Shown: in pieces, positions 23,502 to 31,512 of the stretch
Numbering within the stretch: the stretch's first letter is position 1
How the letters are laid out: each line of letters starts with the position of its first letter
Assembly: GCF_021538675.1 (NCBI RefSeq)
Contig: NZ_JAJUKH010000003.1
Location: forward strand, 186,001-250,000
Direction: 5' to 3'
Length of the DNA: 64,000 nucleotides
From: Paenarthrobacter sp. AR 02
GTDB taxonomy: Bacteria; Actinomycetota; Actinomycetes; Actinomycetales; Micrococcaceae
Translations under genes and position numbers: made by a program
Notes under the pieces: model-generated
The model's database searches: none
The model's input: the letters and a program-made list of their open reading frames with translations, nothing else
What the model was told of the DNA's origin: nothing

Positions 23502-25534
23502 ACTGCGATCTCCGGCTTCAGGGTCTTCAAAGTCCACATCTTGTGCTTGCGGACGGCGAGAGTGGACAGCGCCGCTCCCAGCAAAGTGTACCCAAGCAGG
23601 CCCAGTACGGTAGGCCAGATCATGCTGAGCTCACCGCCGTAGATCAGGTGCCGCATACCCGTGACAACGTAGCCCATGGGCATGATCTCGTGGACCACAT
23701 GCAACGGCATCGGCGTGGTCTGCCAAGGGAAGGTGCCGCCGGAGGAAACGAGCTGGAGGACCAGGAGGATCAACACCACGAACTTGCCGGGCGTTCCGAG
23801 GAGGGCCACGATGCCTTGGATGATCGCGGTGAACGCCATGACGGCTGCCAGCATGAACAGCCACATGCCGATCGGGTGCGAGGCGTTGAGACCCAGGCCC
23901 AGGTTCACCACGAGCGTGAGGATCGTGGCCTGGAAAACGGAGACCACGAAGAACGGCAACCAGCCGCCCACGGCAATCTTCCACGAAGGTGCGTTCGAGG
24001 CAAGGGCGCGCTGGGTGATGGGCCGCATGGCCTGGACCAGCATGAACACGCCGATCCACAGGGCAAGAGTCAGGAAGAACGGTGCAAGGCCGGCGCCATA
24101 GGAGTTGGCTTTGGCCTGCGAGACGTTCTCCACTGCGACGGGATCAGCGATCACCTTGGAGACGCTGCTCTTTTGCTCGTCGTTCGGGTTGGGGATGTCT
24201 CCTGCGCCCTTCGCGAGTTCGGAGGCCAGGGTGTGTGAACCATCGGAGGCGGTCACTGCGCCGCTCGCGAGTTGGCCGGCGCCGTCGTCCAGTTGGTGGG
24301 CGCCGTCGTCGAGCTTTACCGCCCCATCGAGCGCCGACTGTTGGCCGGCGGCGAGGGTGGACGCGCCGGTTTGGAGCTGGCCTGCGCCGGCGGCTGCCTT
24401 GGAGATGGCGTCCGTGAGCGTGGGTGTGGCGGCTGCAAGCTTTGAGGCCCCGGCGCTCACCGCGGCCGAGCCGTCAGAGAGCTGCTGTATCTTTGCGGCG
24501 TCGCCGGAGATCTTCGCCTTGGCGTCCTGGACCGGGTTGGATGCAGCGGCGGCATCGAAGTCGGCCAGGACCTTGTCAGCCTGCTCCTGTGTGAGCACAC
24601 CGGACGTCACCAGCCGGGCGTTGGACTCCACAACCCTGGTGCGCAGACCCTTGTCCGCTGCTTCGAGCTGACCCACGACGTCCTGGACTTTCGCGTTCAA
24701 CTGGGCGTTTCCGGCGGCGACCTTTGCTGCGCCGTCTGCCAGCTTCTGGGAGTCTGCGGGCAGCGTGGAGGTCTTGTTCTTGAGCTCTGTCAGGCCGGAA
24801 CTCAGCTGGCTGGCGCCGCCGTTGAGCTGTACCGCGCCGTCGCGCAGTTTCGTTTGGCCGGCGACCAGCTGGTCGGCGCCGGCAACCAGTTGCGTGGTGC
24901 CGTCATGGAGGGTCGCGGCGCCGTCACTGAGCTTACCGACACCATCGGCGAGTTGTCCTGCTCCGTCCGCTGCTTTGACGATTGATGCGTGGATGGTGCC
25001 GAAACCGGTGAGGAGCTGGTTGGCTGTCTCTTCGCCCACCTCTTTGGCGACCGTGGAGTGCACAGCGGTGGTGAGTTTGTCCACGATAGTGCTCAACAGG
25101 TAGTTGTTGGCGTCATTGGTGGTGACGTGCAGCATGGCCTGGTTGGCGGCGTCGAAGCTGCCCGGGGATGCCAGGTTTGCGGAGAAGTCCTTGGGGATCC
25201 GCAGCGCGAAGGCGTATTCGCCGGTCTTGACGCCGGCGTCCGCATCCTCGGCGCTGGCGACCTGCTTCCAGTTGAAGACATGGCCTTCCACCAGGCTGTC
25301 CGCCACCTTCTTGCCCGCCTGCAGTTCGCTGCCGTCCTTGGTGGTGGCACCGGTGTCCTCGACCACCAGGGCGGCGTCGATCTGGTTCAGGTTGCCGTAC
25401 GGATCCCAGTTCGCGTAAAGGTACACGGCACCGTACAACAACGGAACCATGGTCAGGGCGAGGATGGTCAGCTTGGGCAGGAGCCCGCCGGTCATGCGCT
25501 TGAGTTCGGAGCGGGCGAGCCGCAGAACAGTCAC
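23498..25534 (-). CDS. YhgE/Pip-family membrane protein
   Basis: 678 residues from GTG 25534, with AAAGGA seven bases upstream and an overlap with the previous stop (GTGA). The N-terminus has one membrane helix (LPKLTILALTMVPLLYGAVYLYANW). A long extracytoplasmic region (about residues 45-440) contains many copies of a helical L-x-DGA-xx-L pattern, as in SLSDGAATLHDGTTQL and related stretches, predicting a long coiled-coil stalk. Five or six helices follow to the C-terminus (PFFLTLALWIGVFMLVQAM onward). This is the YhgE/Pip domain architecture, related to ABC-2 permeases and phage-receptor proteins. The partner upstream is an ABC-ATPase-like protein, so a transport-like or envelope role is likely. 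Confidence 0.88.
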   Translation of the reverse strand: MTVLRLARSELKRMTGGLLPKLTILALTMVPLLYGAVYLYANWDPYGNLNQIDAALVVEDTGATTKDGSELQAGKKVADSLVEGHVFNWKQVASAEDADAGVKTGEYAFALRIPKDFSANLASPGSFDAANQAMLHVTTNDANNYLLSTIVDKLTTAVHSTVAKEVGEETANQLLTGFGTIHASIVKAADGAGQLADGVGKLSDGAATLHDGTTQLVAGADQLVAGQTKLRDGAVQLNGGASQLSSGLTELKNKTSTLPADSQKLADGAAKVAAGNAQLNAKVQDVVGQLEAADKGLRTRVVESNARLVTSGVLTQEQADKVLADFDAAAASNPVQDAKAKISGDAAKIQQLSDGSAAVSAGASKLAAATPTLTDAISKAAAGAGQLQTGASTLAAGQQSALDGAVKLDDGAHQLDDGAGQLASGAVTASDGSHTLASELAKGAGDIPNPNDEQKSSVSKVIADPVAVENVSQAKANSYGAGLAPFFLTLALWIGVFMLVQAMRPITQRALASNAPSWKIAVGGWLPFFVVSVFQATILTLVVNLGLGLNASHPIGMWLFMLAAVMAFTAIIQGIVALLGTPGKFVVLILLVLQLVSSGGTFPWQTTPMPLHVVHEIMPMGYVVTGMRHLIYGGELSMIWPTVLGLLGYTLLGAALSTLAVRKHKMWTLKTLKPEIAV

Positions 25535-26322
25535 TTTGCAGTCCTTTGGAGGTTTTGGGTTTCGGGTTCGTCGAGGGGTTCGGCCGCTTCGGCGGCATGC
25601 TTTGCGTGCGGCTGGGGCTCCGCGCTGGGCTGGGGCTCGACGGCGGCAGCCGGCTCGGGCGCCGAGGGGGTGGGTTCCGATTCCGGTTCGGGCGGGTGCG
25701 AAACTGAGTTGCCGATCACCGCGGCCGCACCGGTCCAGATGTCCGGCAGGGCACCGACCACGGCTACCACCGCAAGCGGCCGCCCGGCGTCGGACGCCAA
25801 GGCCTGCAGGCGGGGCAACCACGTTGACGGATCGGCGCTGTGGCGGTCGGGGGAGTCCACCACCAGGAGGTCGGTGGCAGGGTCAGCCAGGGCGAGCGCG
25901 GACAGGAGTTCCAGGCGCCGTCCCGCAGGCAGCTGTTCGATCCACAGGTCGGCGATGTCTTCAAAGCTGTTGACCTTCAGCCAGGGCTTGCTCAGCAGCG
26001 CTCCACGGTAGCGGCGCGGGATGAGCGAGAGGTCCTCGGTGACGAGGTCCCGGACGCTGAGGTGCTGCTCCGGCTCGTTGACGCCGGGGGAGTCAACCAG
26101 GGCGCTCGCGAGGCGGATCTTCTTGGTCTTGGTGTTGTTGTCCCAGCTGAGGACGCCATTGCTGGGCTTCATGCGGCCGCTAAGGGCCAATGCCAAAGCC
26201 GTCCGCTGGTCTTGGCCTTCGCCGGCCACCAGCAGGAGTTCCCCGCGGCTCACGGTGAGGGACGTTGCCGGAAGGAGATCGCCCCGGCGGCCGTTGATCT
26301 GGAGTTGCTGTACGGACAGCAC
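25531..26322 (-). CDS. ABC-ATPase-like protein with degenerate nucleotide motifs and acidic tail
   Basis: 263 residues from GTG 26322, with AAAGG nearby. The first 200 residues follow the ABC plan (SLTVSRGELLLVAGEGQDQRTALALALSG as Walker A region, LPAGRRLELLSALALADPATDLLVVDSPDR as signature and Walker B), but key residues are changed: no GKS/T (GQDQRT instead), LPAGRR in place of LSGGQ, and Ser after the Walker B Asp instead of Glu. ATP hydrolysis is therefore doubtful. Residues about 205-263 are Pro/Glu/Ala-rich and disordered-looking. It is first in the YhgE/TetR operon and may be a structural partner of YhgE. Confidence 0.75.
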   Translation of the reverse strand: MLSVQQLQINGRRGDLLPATSLTVSRGELLLVAGEGQDQRTALALALSGRMKPSNGVLSWDNNTKTKKIRLASALVDSPGVNEPEQHLSVRDLVTEDLSLIPRRYRGALLSKPWLKVNSFEDIADLWIEQLPAGRRLELLSALALADPATDLLVVDSPDRHSADPSTWLPRLQALASDAGRPLAVVAVVGALPDIWTGAAAVIGNSVSHPPEPESEPTPSAPEPAAAVEPQPSAEPQPHAKHAAEAAEPLDEPETQNLQRTAK

Positions 26323-26331
26323 AATGAAGCC

Positions 26332-26356
26332 TTTCGCAGAAATGGTGTCTGCGAAA
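26332..26356 (-). promoter_or_regulatory. Leader inverted repeat (TTTCGCAGA-N7-TCTGCGAAA)
   Basis: A perfect 9-bp inverted repeat lies between the -10 box and the start codon of the ABC-like gene. In RNA it would fold next to the ribosome binding site (AAAGG starts in its arm), so it may limit translation or be a second operator. Confidence 0.55.
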
Positions 26357-26385
26357 AGTCTAACTGAACTGACCGGTCAGTTCAA
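26357..26385 (-). promoter_or_regulatory. Promoter with TetR operator in the spacer
   Basis: On the minus strand a -35 TTGAAC and a -10 TAGACT are 17 bases apart. The spacer region holds a perfect 20-bp palindrome, TGAACTGACCGGTCAGTTCA, at 26365-26384, which also covers most of the -35 box. A repressor on this site would block polymerase. The TetR product of the same operon is the obvious ligand. Confidence 0.8.
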
Positions 26386-26392
26386 ATAGATC

Positions 26393-27850
26393 CTAGAGTC
26401 CGTACTTTTCCAGCAGGCGCAACCAGATCTCGCTGATGGTCGGGTAAGACGGAACCGCATGCCACAGCCTGTCCAAGGGAACTTCTCCCACGATCGCGAT
26501 GGTGGCGGAGTGGAGCAGCTCAGCCACGCCCGGGCCGGCGAACGTTGCCCCGAGGATCACCTTCCGGTCCTCGTCCACCACCATCTGCGCCCACCCCTTG
26601 TAGTCGGGGGAGTGCAGCTGGGAACCCGATACGTTGATGGGCAACTCGACGCCCGTGACATTCTTTCCCTGCAGGAGGGCCTGCTCCAGGCTCAGTCCCA
26701 CGGAAGCAACTTCGGGATCAGTGAACACGACACTTGGTACAGCGTGGTCGTTGGCAGTGTGGGCCCATGGACTCCACGGCTGCGGGCTGCCCTTGAGTTT
26801 GCCGTTGGCCCGGGCGACGATTGCATCCCCCGTAGCGCGGGCCTCGTACTTGCCCTGGTGGGTCAGCAGCACCTTGCCTGCGGCATCCCCGGCAGCGTAG
26901 AGCCACAGCCCACTGGTGCCATCGCTGGCGGGACCGTCGACGAGCCCGCTGGCGTCCGTGGTGAGCTTGAGGGGTTTGCCGTCAGGCGCTTCAATGCCCA
27001 CACTGTCCAGGCCAAGGTTGGCCAAAGAAGGGTGCCTCCCGGAAGCGACCAGGAGTTGATCGGCTTGGAGCGTTGCGCCGTCGAGCGTGACTGTTACCGA
27101 GCCGTCGTCCTTCTTTTCCACCTTGTCCACGTCAGTGTGGAGGCGGACATCGATCCCGTCGGCGCGGAGGCCCGCCAGGACAAGATTGGCCGCTTCCTCC
27201 GGATAGCTGCTCAGGAGGCGTCCGCGGGCGACAACCGCCACATCGCATCCAAGCCGCGCGAACGCCTGCGCCATTTCAACGCCAGCCACTCCACCGCCCA
27301 GGACGACGAGGCGTTTGGGGATCTCCTTGGCTGCCGTGGCGCCGCGCGTCGTCCAAAAGGGTACGTCTTCCAAGCCCGCGATCCCCGGGATGGTGGGTTT
27401 GGAACCCGTTGCCACCACCACGGCATGATGCGCCTTCAAGGCGTAACTGTTTCCGTCCAGGCCGTCCACTTGGACCTCGCGGGGTCCCGTGATCCGGCCG
27501 CGGCCACGGATGAGGTCGATGCCGGCGCTCTCCAGCCATTCGACCTGGCTGCCGTCTTCCCAGTTGTTGGTGAACCAGTCCCGGTGCTTCAATGCGGCCT
27601 TCGCGTCCACCACCCCGGTTACGGCCTCGGACGCGCCCGGGATGACCTGGGCCGCGTGCAGCACACTCCCTGGGCGAAGGAGCGCCTTCGAAGGAATGCA
27701 CGCCCAGTAGGAACACTCGCCGCCCACCAACTCGTTCTCCACGATCACCACCGACAGGCCGCCCCGGACCACCCGGTCCGCCACGTTTTCCCCAACGGCG
27801 CCTGCGCCGATCACTATTACGTCGTACTCGCGGGAGCTCTCGGCAGTCAT
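26393..27850 (-). CDS. NAD(P)/FAD-dependent disulfide reductase family (Lpd/mercuric-reductase-like)
   Basis: 485 residues, normal for class I flavoprotein disulfide reductases. The FAD Rossmann motif (VIVIGAGAVGENVADRVVRGG) is near residue 11, and the redox-active pair is in GGECSYWACIPSK (Cys-x4-Cys). The NAD(P) motif is VLGGGVAGVEMAQAF and the second FAD motif LYAAGDAAG. The C-terminal active-site segment reads LWHAVPSYPTISE, keeping His and Glu. The sequence is closer to the broad mercuric-reductase-like group than to housekeeping dihydrolipoyl dehydrogenase because GGECSYW replaces GGTCLNV. The partner disulfide is unknown. A tandem palindrome array follows on its promoter side. Confidence 0.88.
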   Translation of the reverse strand: MTAESSREYDVIVIGAGAVGENVADRVVRGGLSVVIVENELVGGECSYWACIPSKALLRPGSVLHAAQVIPGASEAVTGVVDAKAALKHRDWFTNNWEDGSQVEWLESAGIDLIRGRGRITGPREVQVDGLDGNSYALKAHHAVVVATGSKPTIPGIAGLEDVPFWTTRGATAAKEIPKRLVVLGGGVAGVEMAQAFARLGCDVAVVARGRLLSSYPEEAANLVLAGLRADGIDVRLHTDVDKVEKKDDGSVTVTLDGATLQADQLLVASGRHPSLANLGLDSVGIEAPDGKPLKLTTDASGLVDGPASDGTSGLWLYAAGDAAGKVLLTHQGKYEARATGDAIVARANGKLKGSPQPWSPWAHTANDHAVPSVVFTDPEVASVGLSLEQALLQGKNVTGVELPINVSGSQLHSPDYKGWAQMVVDEDRKVILGATFAGPGVAELLHSATIAIVGEVPLDRLWHAVPSYPTISEIWLRLLEKYGL

Positions 27851-27877
27851 GGGGAAAGCCTACGCCGGGAGCCCTGC

Positions 27878-28077
27878 GTTGTGAGGCCCGTTCTGCGGGG
27901 TGTGTGGGGGTTTTGGGGCGCAGAGCGGGCCTCGCAAGTGTGGGTGGTGTGTTGTGGGGCCTGGTGTGCTGGGTTGGTGTGGGTTTTGGGGCGCAGAGTG
28001 GGCCCCGCAAGTGGGGGTGGTGTGTTGTGGGGCCTGGTGTGTTGGGAGGTTTTGGGTCGCGGAGCGGGCCCCGCAAC
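27878..28077. repeat. Tandem array of three GTTGYGGGGCC repeat copies (73-bp period)
   Basis: Units start at 27878, 27951 and 28024, an exact 73-base spacing. Each opens with GTTGTGRGGCC and closes with a GCGGGCCYCGCAA-like arm (one unit has GTGGGCCCCGCAA). The linkers share GTGGGTTTTGGG and GTGGGGGTGGTGT-like text. The array fills the gap between the nanE end and the flavoprotein start, and the last unit ends six bases from the nanE stop. Confidence 0.85.
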
Positions 28078-28082
28078 GGGGG

Positions 28083-28769
28083 CTAGGCGTGCATCGCGCC
28101 CTTGAACCAGCCCGTGATGCTGGCCGGGTGGGTGATTGCCGTGCCCACAACCACGGCGAACGCGCCGGCGTCGAGGGCCTGGCGGGCATGGGCCGGGGTG
28201 TGGATGCGGCCCTCGGCGATCAGGGGCTTTCCGAGGTCAGCGGCTGCTATCGAGGAGAGCAACTCCAAGTCCGGGCCATCCGTCTTGGCGCGCTCGCCGG
28301 TGTAGCCGGCAAGTGTGGTTCCGATAAGGTCCGCCCCGGCCTCCACGGCAGCAACGGCGTCATCGAACGAGCCACAGTCAGCCATGACCAGTGCATGCGA
28401 CTCAGCGTGGATACCGCTGATCGTGGCGGAAAGGGACAGCTTATCCGGGCGGGTCCGGCGTGTTCCATCGATCGCCACCACATGTGCCCCTGCGTTCGCC
28501 ACTGCAAGGGCATGCCGGAGTGTAGGGGTAATGAATACGCCGTCGTGCCCGTCCTTCCACAGTCCGATGACAGGGACCTCGACGGCGGCACGCGTGAACT
28601 GCACGTCGGCCAACCCTTGGAGGCGGATTGCCGCAGCCCCGCCGATCACAGCGGATGCCGCCACCTGACCCGTTGTCCGGGGATCACGCATGGGCTCACC
28701 CGGGTAGGCCTGGCAGGAGACGATCAGCTGGGAGCGGAGGGCTTCAAGGTTTTCGGGGGTGAGGATCAT
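28083..28769 (-). CDS. nanE: N-acetylmannosamine-6-phosphate 2-epimerase
   Basis: 228 residues from ATG 28769, with GGGAG seven bases upstream. The TIM-barrel family motifs are present: IVSCQAYPGEPMRDP near the start, GLWKDG, a DGTRRTRP strand-loop at about residue 128, and the C-terminal phosphate-binding GTAITHP. The enzyme converts ManNAc-6-P to GlcNAc-6-P in sialic-acid breakdown. It is the last gene of the operon, 11 bases after nanK. The product would need nagA and nagB, which are not in this window. Confidence 0.92.
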   Translation of the reverse strand: MILTPENLEALRSQLIVSCQAYPGEPMRDPRTTGQVAASAVIGGAAAIRLQGLADVQFTRAAVEVPVIGLWKDGHDGVFITPTLRHALAVANAGAHVVAIDGTRRTRPDKLSLSATISGIHAESHALVMADCGSFDDAVAAVEAGADLIGTTLAGYTGERAKTDGPDLELLSSIAAADLGKPLIAEGRIHTPAHARQALDAGAFAVVVGTAITHPASITGWFKGAMHA

Positions 28770-28780
28770 GATGTCTCCCT

Positions 28781-29746
28781 TTAAAGAAGGACGAGTTTTG
28801 CGGCGCCAATAATGGCAGCGGAGTTGCCCAGGGACGCCCTGAGCACGGGGACTGCAGCCAAGGGTGCCAAGAGTTCTTGGCGGAGGGCAGCTTCCATGGG
28901 TTTCCACCAGAGGTCTCCGGCGTCGGCCAGTCCTCCGGAGATCACCACGGTTTCGGGATCCAGGATGTTGATGAGGCCGCCCACGGCCTGGCCGGCTGCG
29001 GTGGCACCGACGTGGATGGCGCGCACAGCGGCGTCGCGGCTGGCCCCAAAGGAGGCGCCGCCGTCGTGGGCTTCAGCAGCGGCCAGCGCGAACACGCCGC
29101 GCGTGTCGGTCGCTGACGCAGTAGAGCCGCCACAGCGCAGATAAGCCTCATGGATCGCAGGCCCGGAAGCTATTGCCTCAACGTGACCGGCCGAACCGCA
29201 AACACAAGGCAACGGAACGCCGTCGGAAACCGCGAAAGGTGAAGCGAAATGACCCACATGCCCGCCAACAAAACGGTGCCCCAGGACCGGAGAGCCACCC
29301 AGCACAAAACTGCCGCCAACCCCGGTACCGAACGCCACCATCAGTGAGCTGGCCGAACCTGCCGAGGCTCCCAGCCATGCCTCGCCCAGGGCGTGTGCGT
29401 GGACATCGTTGACGGCCCGAACAGCAAGGCCGAGGCGTGAAGAAAGTCCGGAAACCAGCGCAGTGCCCGCCCAGCCCGAAATTGCGTCGGTCGCGGACAC
29501 CACCATCCCGGACGTAGCGTCAATGACCCCGGCGGAGCCGACGCCGACACCGGACACTTGATGTCCGGCGTCGGCAGCGCGCTCTGCCAAGCCCGCGATC
29601 AGCGCAGCGGTGGCGTCCAGGATCGCTTCGCCACCGTCCCGGTTCAACGTCGGAATGGTCTCCGTCATTAAAACTTCGCCAGACGGGGAGACAACCCCGG
29701 CAGCGGTCTTGGTGCCGCCGAGGTCAACGCCGATCACGTGGGTCAT
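28781..29746 (-). CDS. nanK: ROK-family kinase, probable N-acetylmannosamine kinase
   Basis: 321 residues. The ATP motif is GVDLGGTKTA (residues 6-15), the catalytic Asp is Asp114 in AVNDVHAHALGE, and the ROK signature lies at about 137-170 and 178-195. The zinc motif is H-x2-H (His163, His166) followed by CVCGSAGHVE; the usual third Cys is His188. Position between a sialate lyase-like gene and nanE makes ManNAc phosphorylation the best role, though ROK enzymes with other hexosamines cannot be excluded from sequence alone. Five bases separate it from the lyase gene. Confidence 0.85.
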   Translation of the reverse strand: MTHVIGVDLGGTKTAAGVVSPSGEVLMTETIPTLNRDGGEAILDATAALIAGLAERAADAGHQVSGVGVGSAGVIDATSGMVVSATDAISGWAGTALVSGLSSRLGLAVRAVNDVHAHALGEAWLGASAGSASSLMVAFGTGVGGSFVLGGSPVLGHRFVGGHVGHFASPFAVSDGVPLPCVCGSAGHVEAIASGPAIHEAYLRCGGSTASATDTRGVFALAAAEAHDGGASFGASRDAAVRAIHVGATAAGQAVGGLINILDPETVVISGGLADAGDLWWKPMEAALRQELLAPLAAVPVLRASLGNSAAIIGAAKLVLL

Positions 29747-29751
29747 GAAGG

Positions 29752-30669
29752 TTAGACCAGCCCGTTGCGTTCCAGGATTTCCCGGATCGCAGCAGTCTCG
29801 GAATCGTTCAGGCTGAGCATGGGCGAGCTCATGGTGTTGGACTCAATGACGCCCATCACCTGCAGCGCGGTCTTGAACGCACCCAGGCCGGCTGCGCCTC
29901 CGGAGACGCGTCCGTTGGGGGTGTAGACGATCTCGAAGACGTCGGCCAGACGGTCCTGCTCGCGTGCGGCGCGGGCCCAGTCACCGGACTGTGCGGCATC
30001 GAAGAGACGGCGGTAACCCGCGGGATCAACGTTGCCGAGCCCCGGGACAACACCCTGCGCGCCGCCCAGGAGGGCGCCGTCCACCACTACTTCGTGACCG
30101 GTGAAGATGTCGAAGTTGGGGATGTCCTTGGCAGCCAGGAGCAGCTGGCGGAAGGAGACGTCGTCGCCGGAGGAGTCCTTGACGCCTGCGATCACGCCGT
30201 CCCGTCCGAGGCGGACCAAAAGATCCGTGGGCAGCTTGAAGTGGGTGCGGACGGGAACGTCGTAGGCAAAGATCGGCTTCTCGATGGCGGCGTGGATGTC
30301 GCGGAAGTGGGTCTCCGTCTCTGCTGCGTTGCCAATGGCGTAGTACATGGAGGTCACCACGATCGCGTCGGCACCAAGGTCAACCACCTTGCGGGCTTCC
30401 TCGATCACGCGGGTGGTGGTCTGCTCGTTGGCGCCCACGATCAGCGGGACCGCACCGGCGTTGGCGTCAGCGATGGTGGAGACCACCAGCTCGCGCTCGT
30501 CGTTGGTCAGGTACGGAACTTCGCCGGAGGAGCCCAGGACGAAAAGTCCGGAGACGCCGCCGTCGATCAGGTGCTTGGTGACGTTCTTCAGCGACGCGGT
30601 GTCGATGCTGCCGTCAGCGTGGCGGGGGGTGATGACCGGGTGAATGACGCCCTGGAATTGAGTGGACAC
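29752..30669 (-). CDS. nanA: DHDPS/NAL-family aldolase, probable N-acetylneuraminate lyase
   Basis: 305 residues. The Schiff-base Lys is Lys164 in GVKDSSGD and the catalytic Tyr is Tyr136 in FAYDVPV. The carboxylate-binding loop reads GSSGE (residues 46-50), where dihydrodipicolinate synthase has GTTGE. Family members cleave 2-keto-sugar acids or make dihydrodipicolinate. Here it sits between a Dpp-type transporter and nanK/nanE, so splitting sialic acid into ManNAc and pyruvate is the coherent reading. A related keto-acid aldolase remains possible. Confidence 0.82.
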   Translation of the reverse strand: MSTQFQGVIHPVITPRHADGSIDTASLKNVTKHLIDGGVSGLFVLGSSGEVPYLTNDERELVVSTIADANAGAVPLIVGANEQTTTRVIEEARKVVDLGADAIVVTSMYYAIGNAAETETHFRDIHAAIEKPIFAYDVPVRTHFKLPTDLLVRLGRDGVIAGVKDSSGDDVSFRQLLLAAKDIPNFDIFTGHEVVVDGALLGGAQGVVPGLGNVDPAGYRRLFDAAQSGDWARAAREQDRLADVFEIVYTPNGRVSGGAAGLGAFKTALQVMGVIESNTMSSPMLSLNDSETAAIREILERNGLV

Positions 30670-30705
30670 AGAAATCTCCGTTGTTTGTTGCGTGTGAAAG
30701 GAAAA

Positions 30706-31512
30706 CTAGATGTGAAGGAGGCTCGGCGCGGCGCCCAGCAGCTTCTTGGTGTAGTCGTTGCTCGGGTTGTCGAAGACTTGCGCAGCGGAGCCTTGCTCGA
30801 CGATCTTGCCGAAATACATGACGCAGATCCGGTCCGAAACGTAGCGGACAGTCTGGATGTCGTGGGAAATAAACACCATTCCCAGGTCCAGCTGCGTCTT
30901 CAGATCGGACAGAAGGTTCAGCACCTGCGCGCGCACCGAAACGTCCAAGGCGGACGTCGGCTCGTCCGCGACGATGATGTCCGGCTCCAACGCCAGTGCA
31001 CGGGCGATCGCCACGCGCTGGCGCTGTCCGCCGGAAACCTGCGACGGCGTTACTTCGGCTGCCGATTGCGGCAAGCCGACCAGCGCCAACAGTTCTTTGA
31101 CCTTGGCGGCACGGGAGGAAGCGTTGCCGATGCCATGGATCTGCAGTGGGTCGGTGAGGATGTCCTGGATGGTCATGCGCGGGTTCAGCGCCGTGGCCGG
31201 GTCCTGGAAGACCACGGAAACGGAGCGGCCAAACGCCTTGCGCATGGCTGCGTTCCGCTTGATGGCCGGCTTTCCGTGGAACAAAACCTTGCCCGACGTC
31301 GGCGGCTGCAGTCCCACGAGCACCGAAGCAAGCGTGGACTTGCCGCAGCCGGACTCACCGACGATGCCGACGGTTTCGCCGCGGCTGATGGTGAAGTCGA
31401 CGCCGTCCACGGCTTTGACGATGTTCGGACGGAACAGGCCCCCGGTCCGTGCATGGTGGTAGACCTTGACGTCCTTGAGCTCGATGACCGGTTTGCCGGT
31501 TGATTCACTCAT
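30706..31512 (-). CDS. Dpp-type ABC transporter ATP-binding protein (sialic-acid uptake)
   Basis: 268 residues. Walker A is GESGCGKST, the ABC signature VSGGQRQRVAIARAL, and Walker B IIVADEPTSALD; the H loop is FISHD. The C-terminal peptide-transporter extension is short. Its ATG overlaps the stop of the permease-ATPase fusion in an ATGA. Together the two ATPase domains make an asymmetric pair, as in DppD/DppF. The sequence by itself says oligopeptide class; the nan genes downstream give the sialic-acid assignment. Confidence 0.9.
   Translation of the reverse strand: MSESTGKPVIELKDVKVYHHARTGGLFRPNIVKAVDGVDFTISRGETVGIVGESGCGKSTLASVLVGLQPPTSGKVLFHGKPAIKRNAAMRKAFGRSVSVVFQDPATALNPRMTIQDILTDPLQIHGIGNASSRAAKVKELLALVGLPQSAAEVTPSQVSGGQRQRVAIARALALEPDIIVADEPTSALDVSVRAQVLNLLSDLKTQLDLGMVFISHDIQTVRYVSDRICVMYFGKIVEQGSAAQVFDNPSNDYTKKLLGAAPSLLHI

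Noticed and set aside
27878..28077. A CRISPR array
   Set aside because: Three 73-bp units with internal palindromes and degenerate linkers do not have the short identical repeats and unique spacers of CRISPR, and no cas gene is near.
26459..28105. A 548-codon open frame opposite the disulfide reductase
   Set aside because: High-GC antisense shadow; the reductase with intact FAD and Cys motifs is on the other strand.
30094..31503. A 469-codon open frame opposite nanA and the ABC ATPase gene
   Set aside because: Antisense to two motif-rich genes and without a domain of its own.
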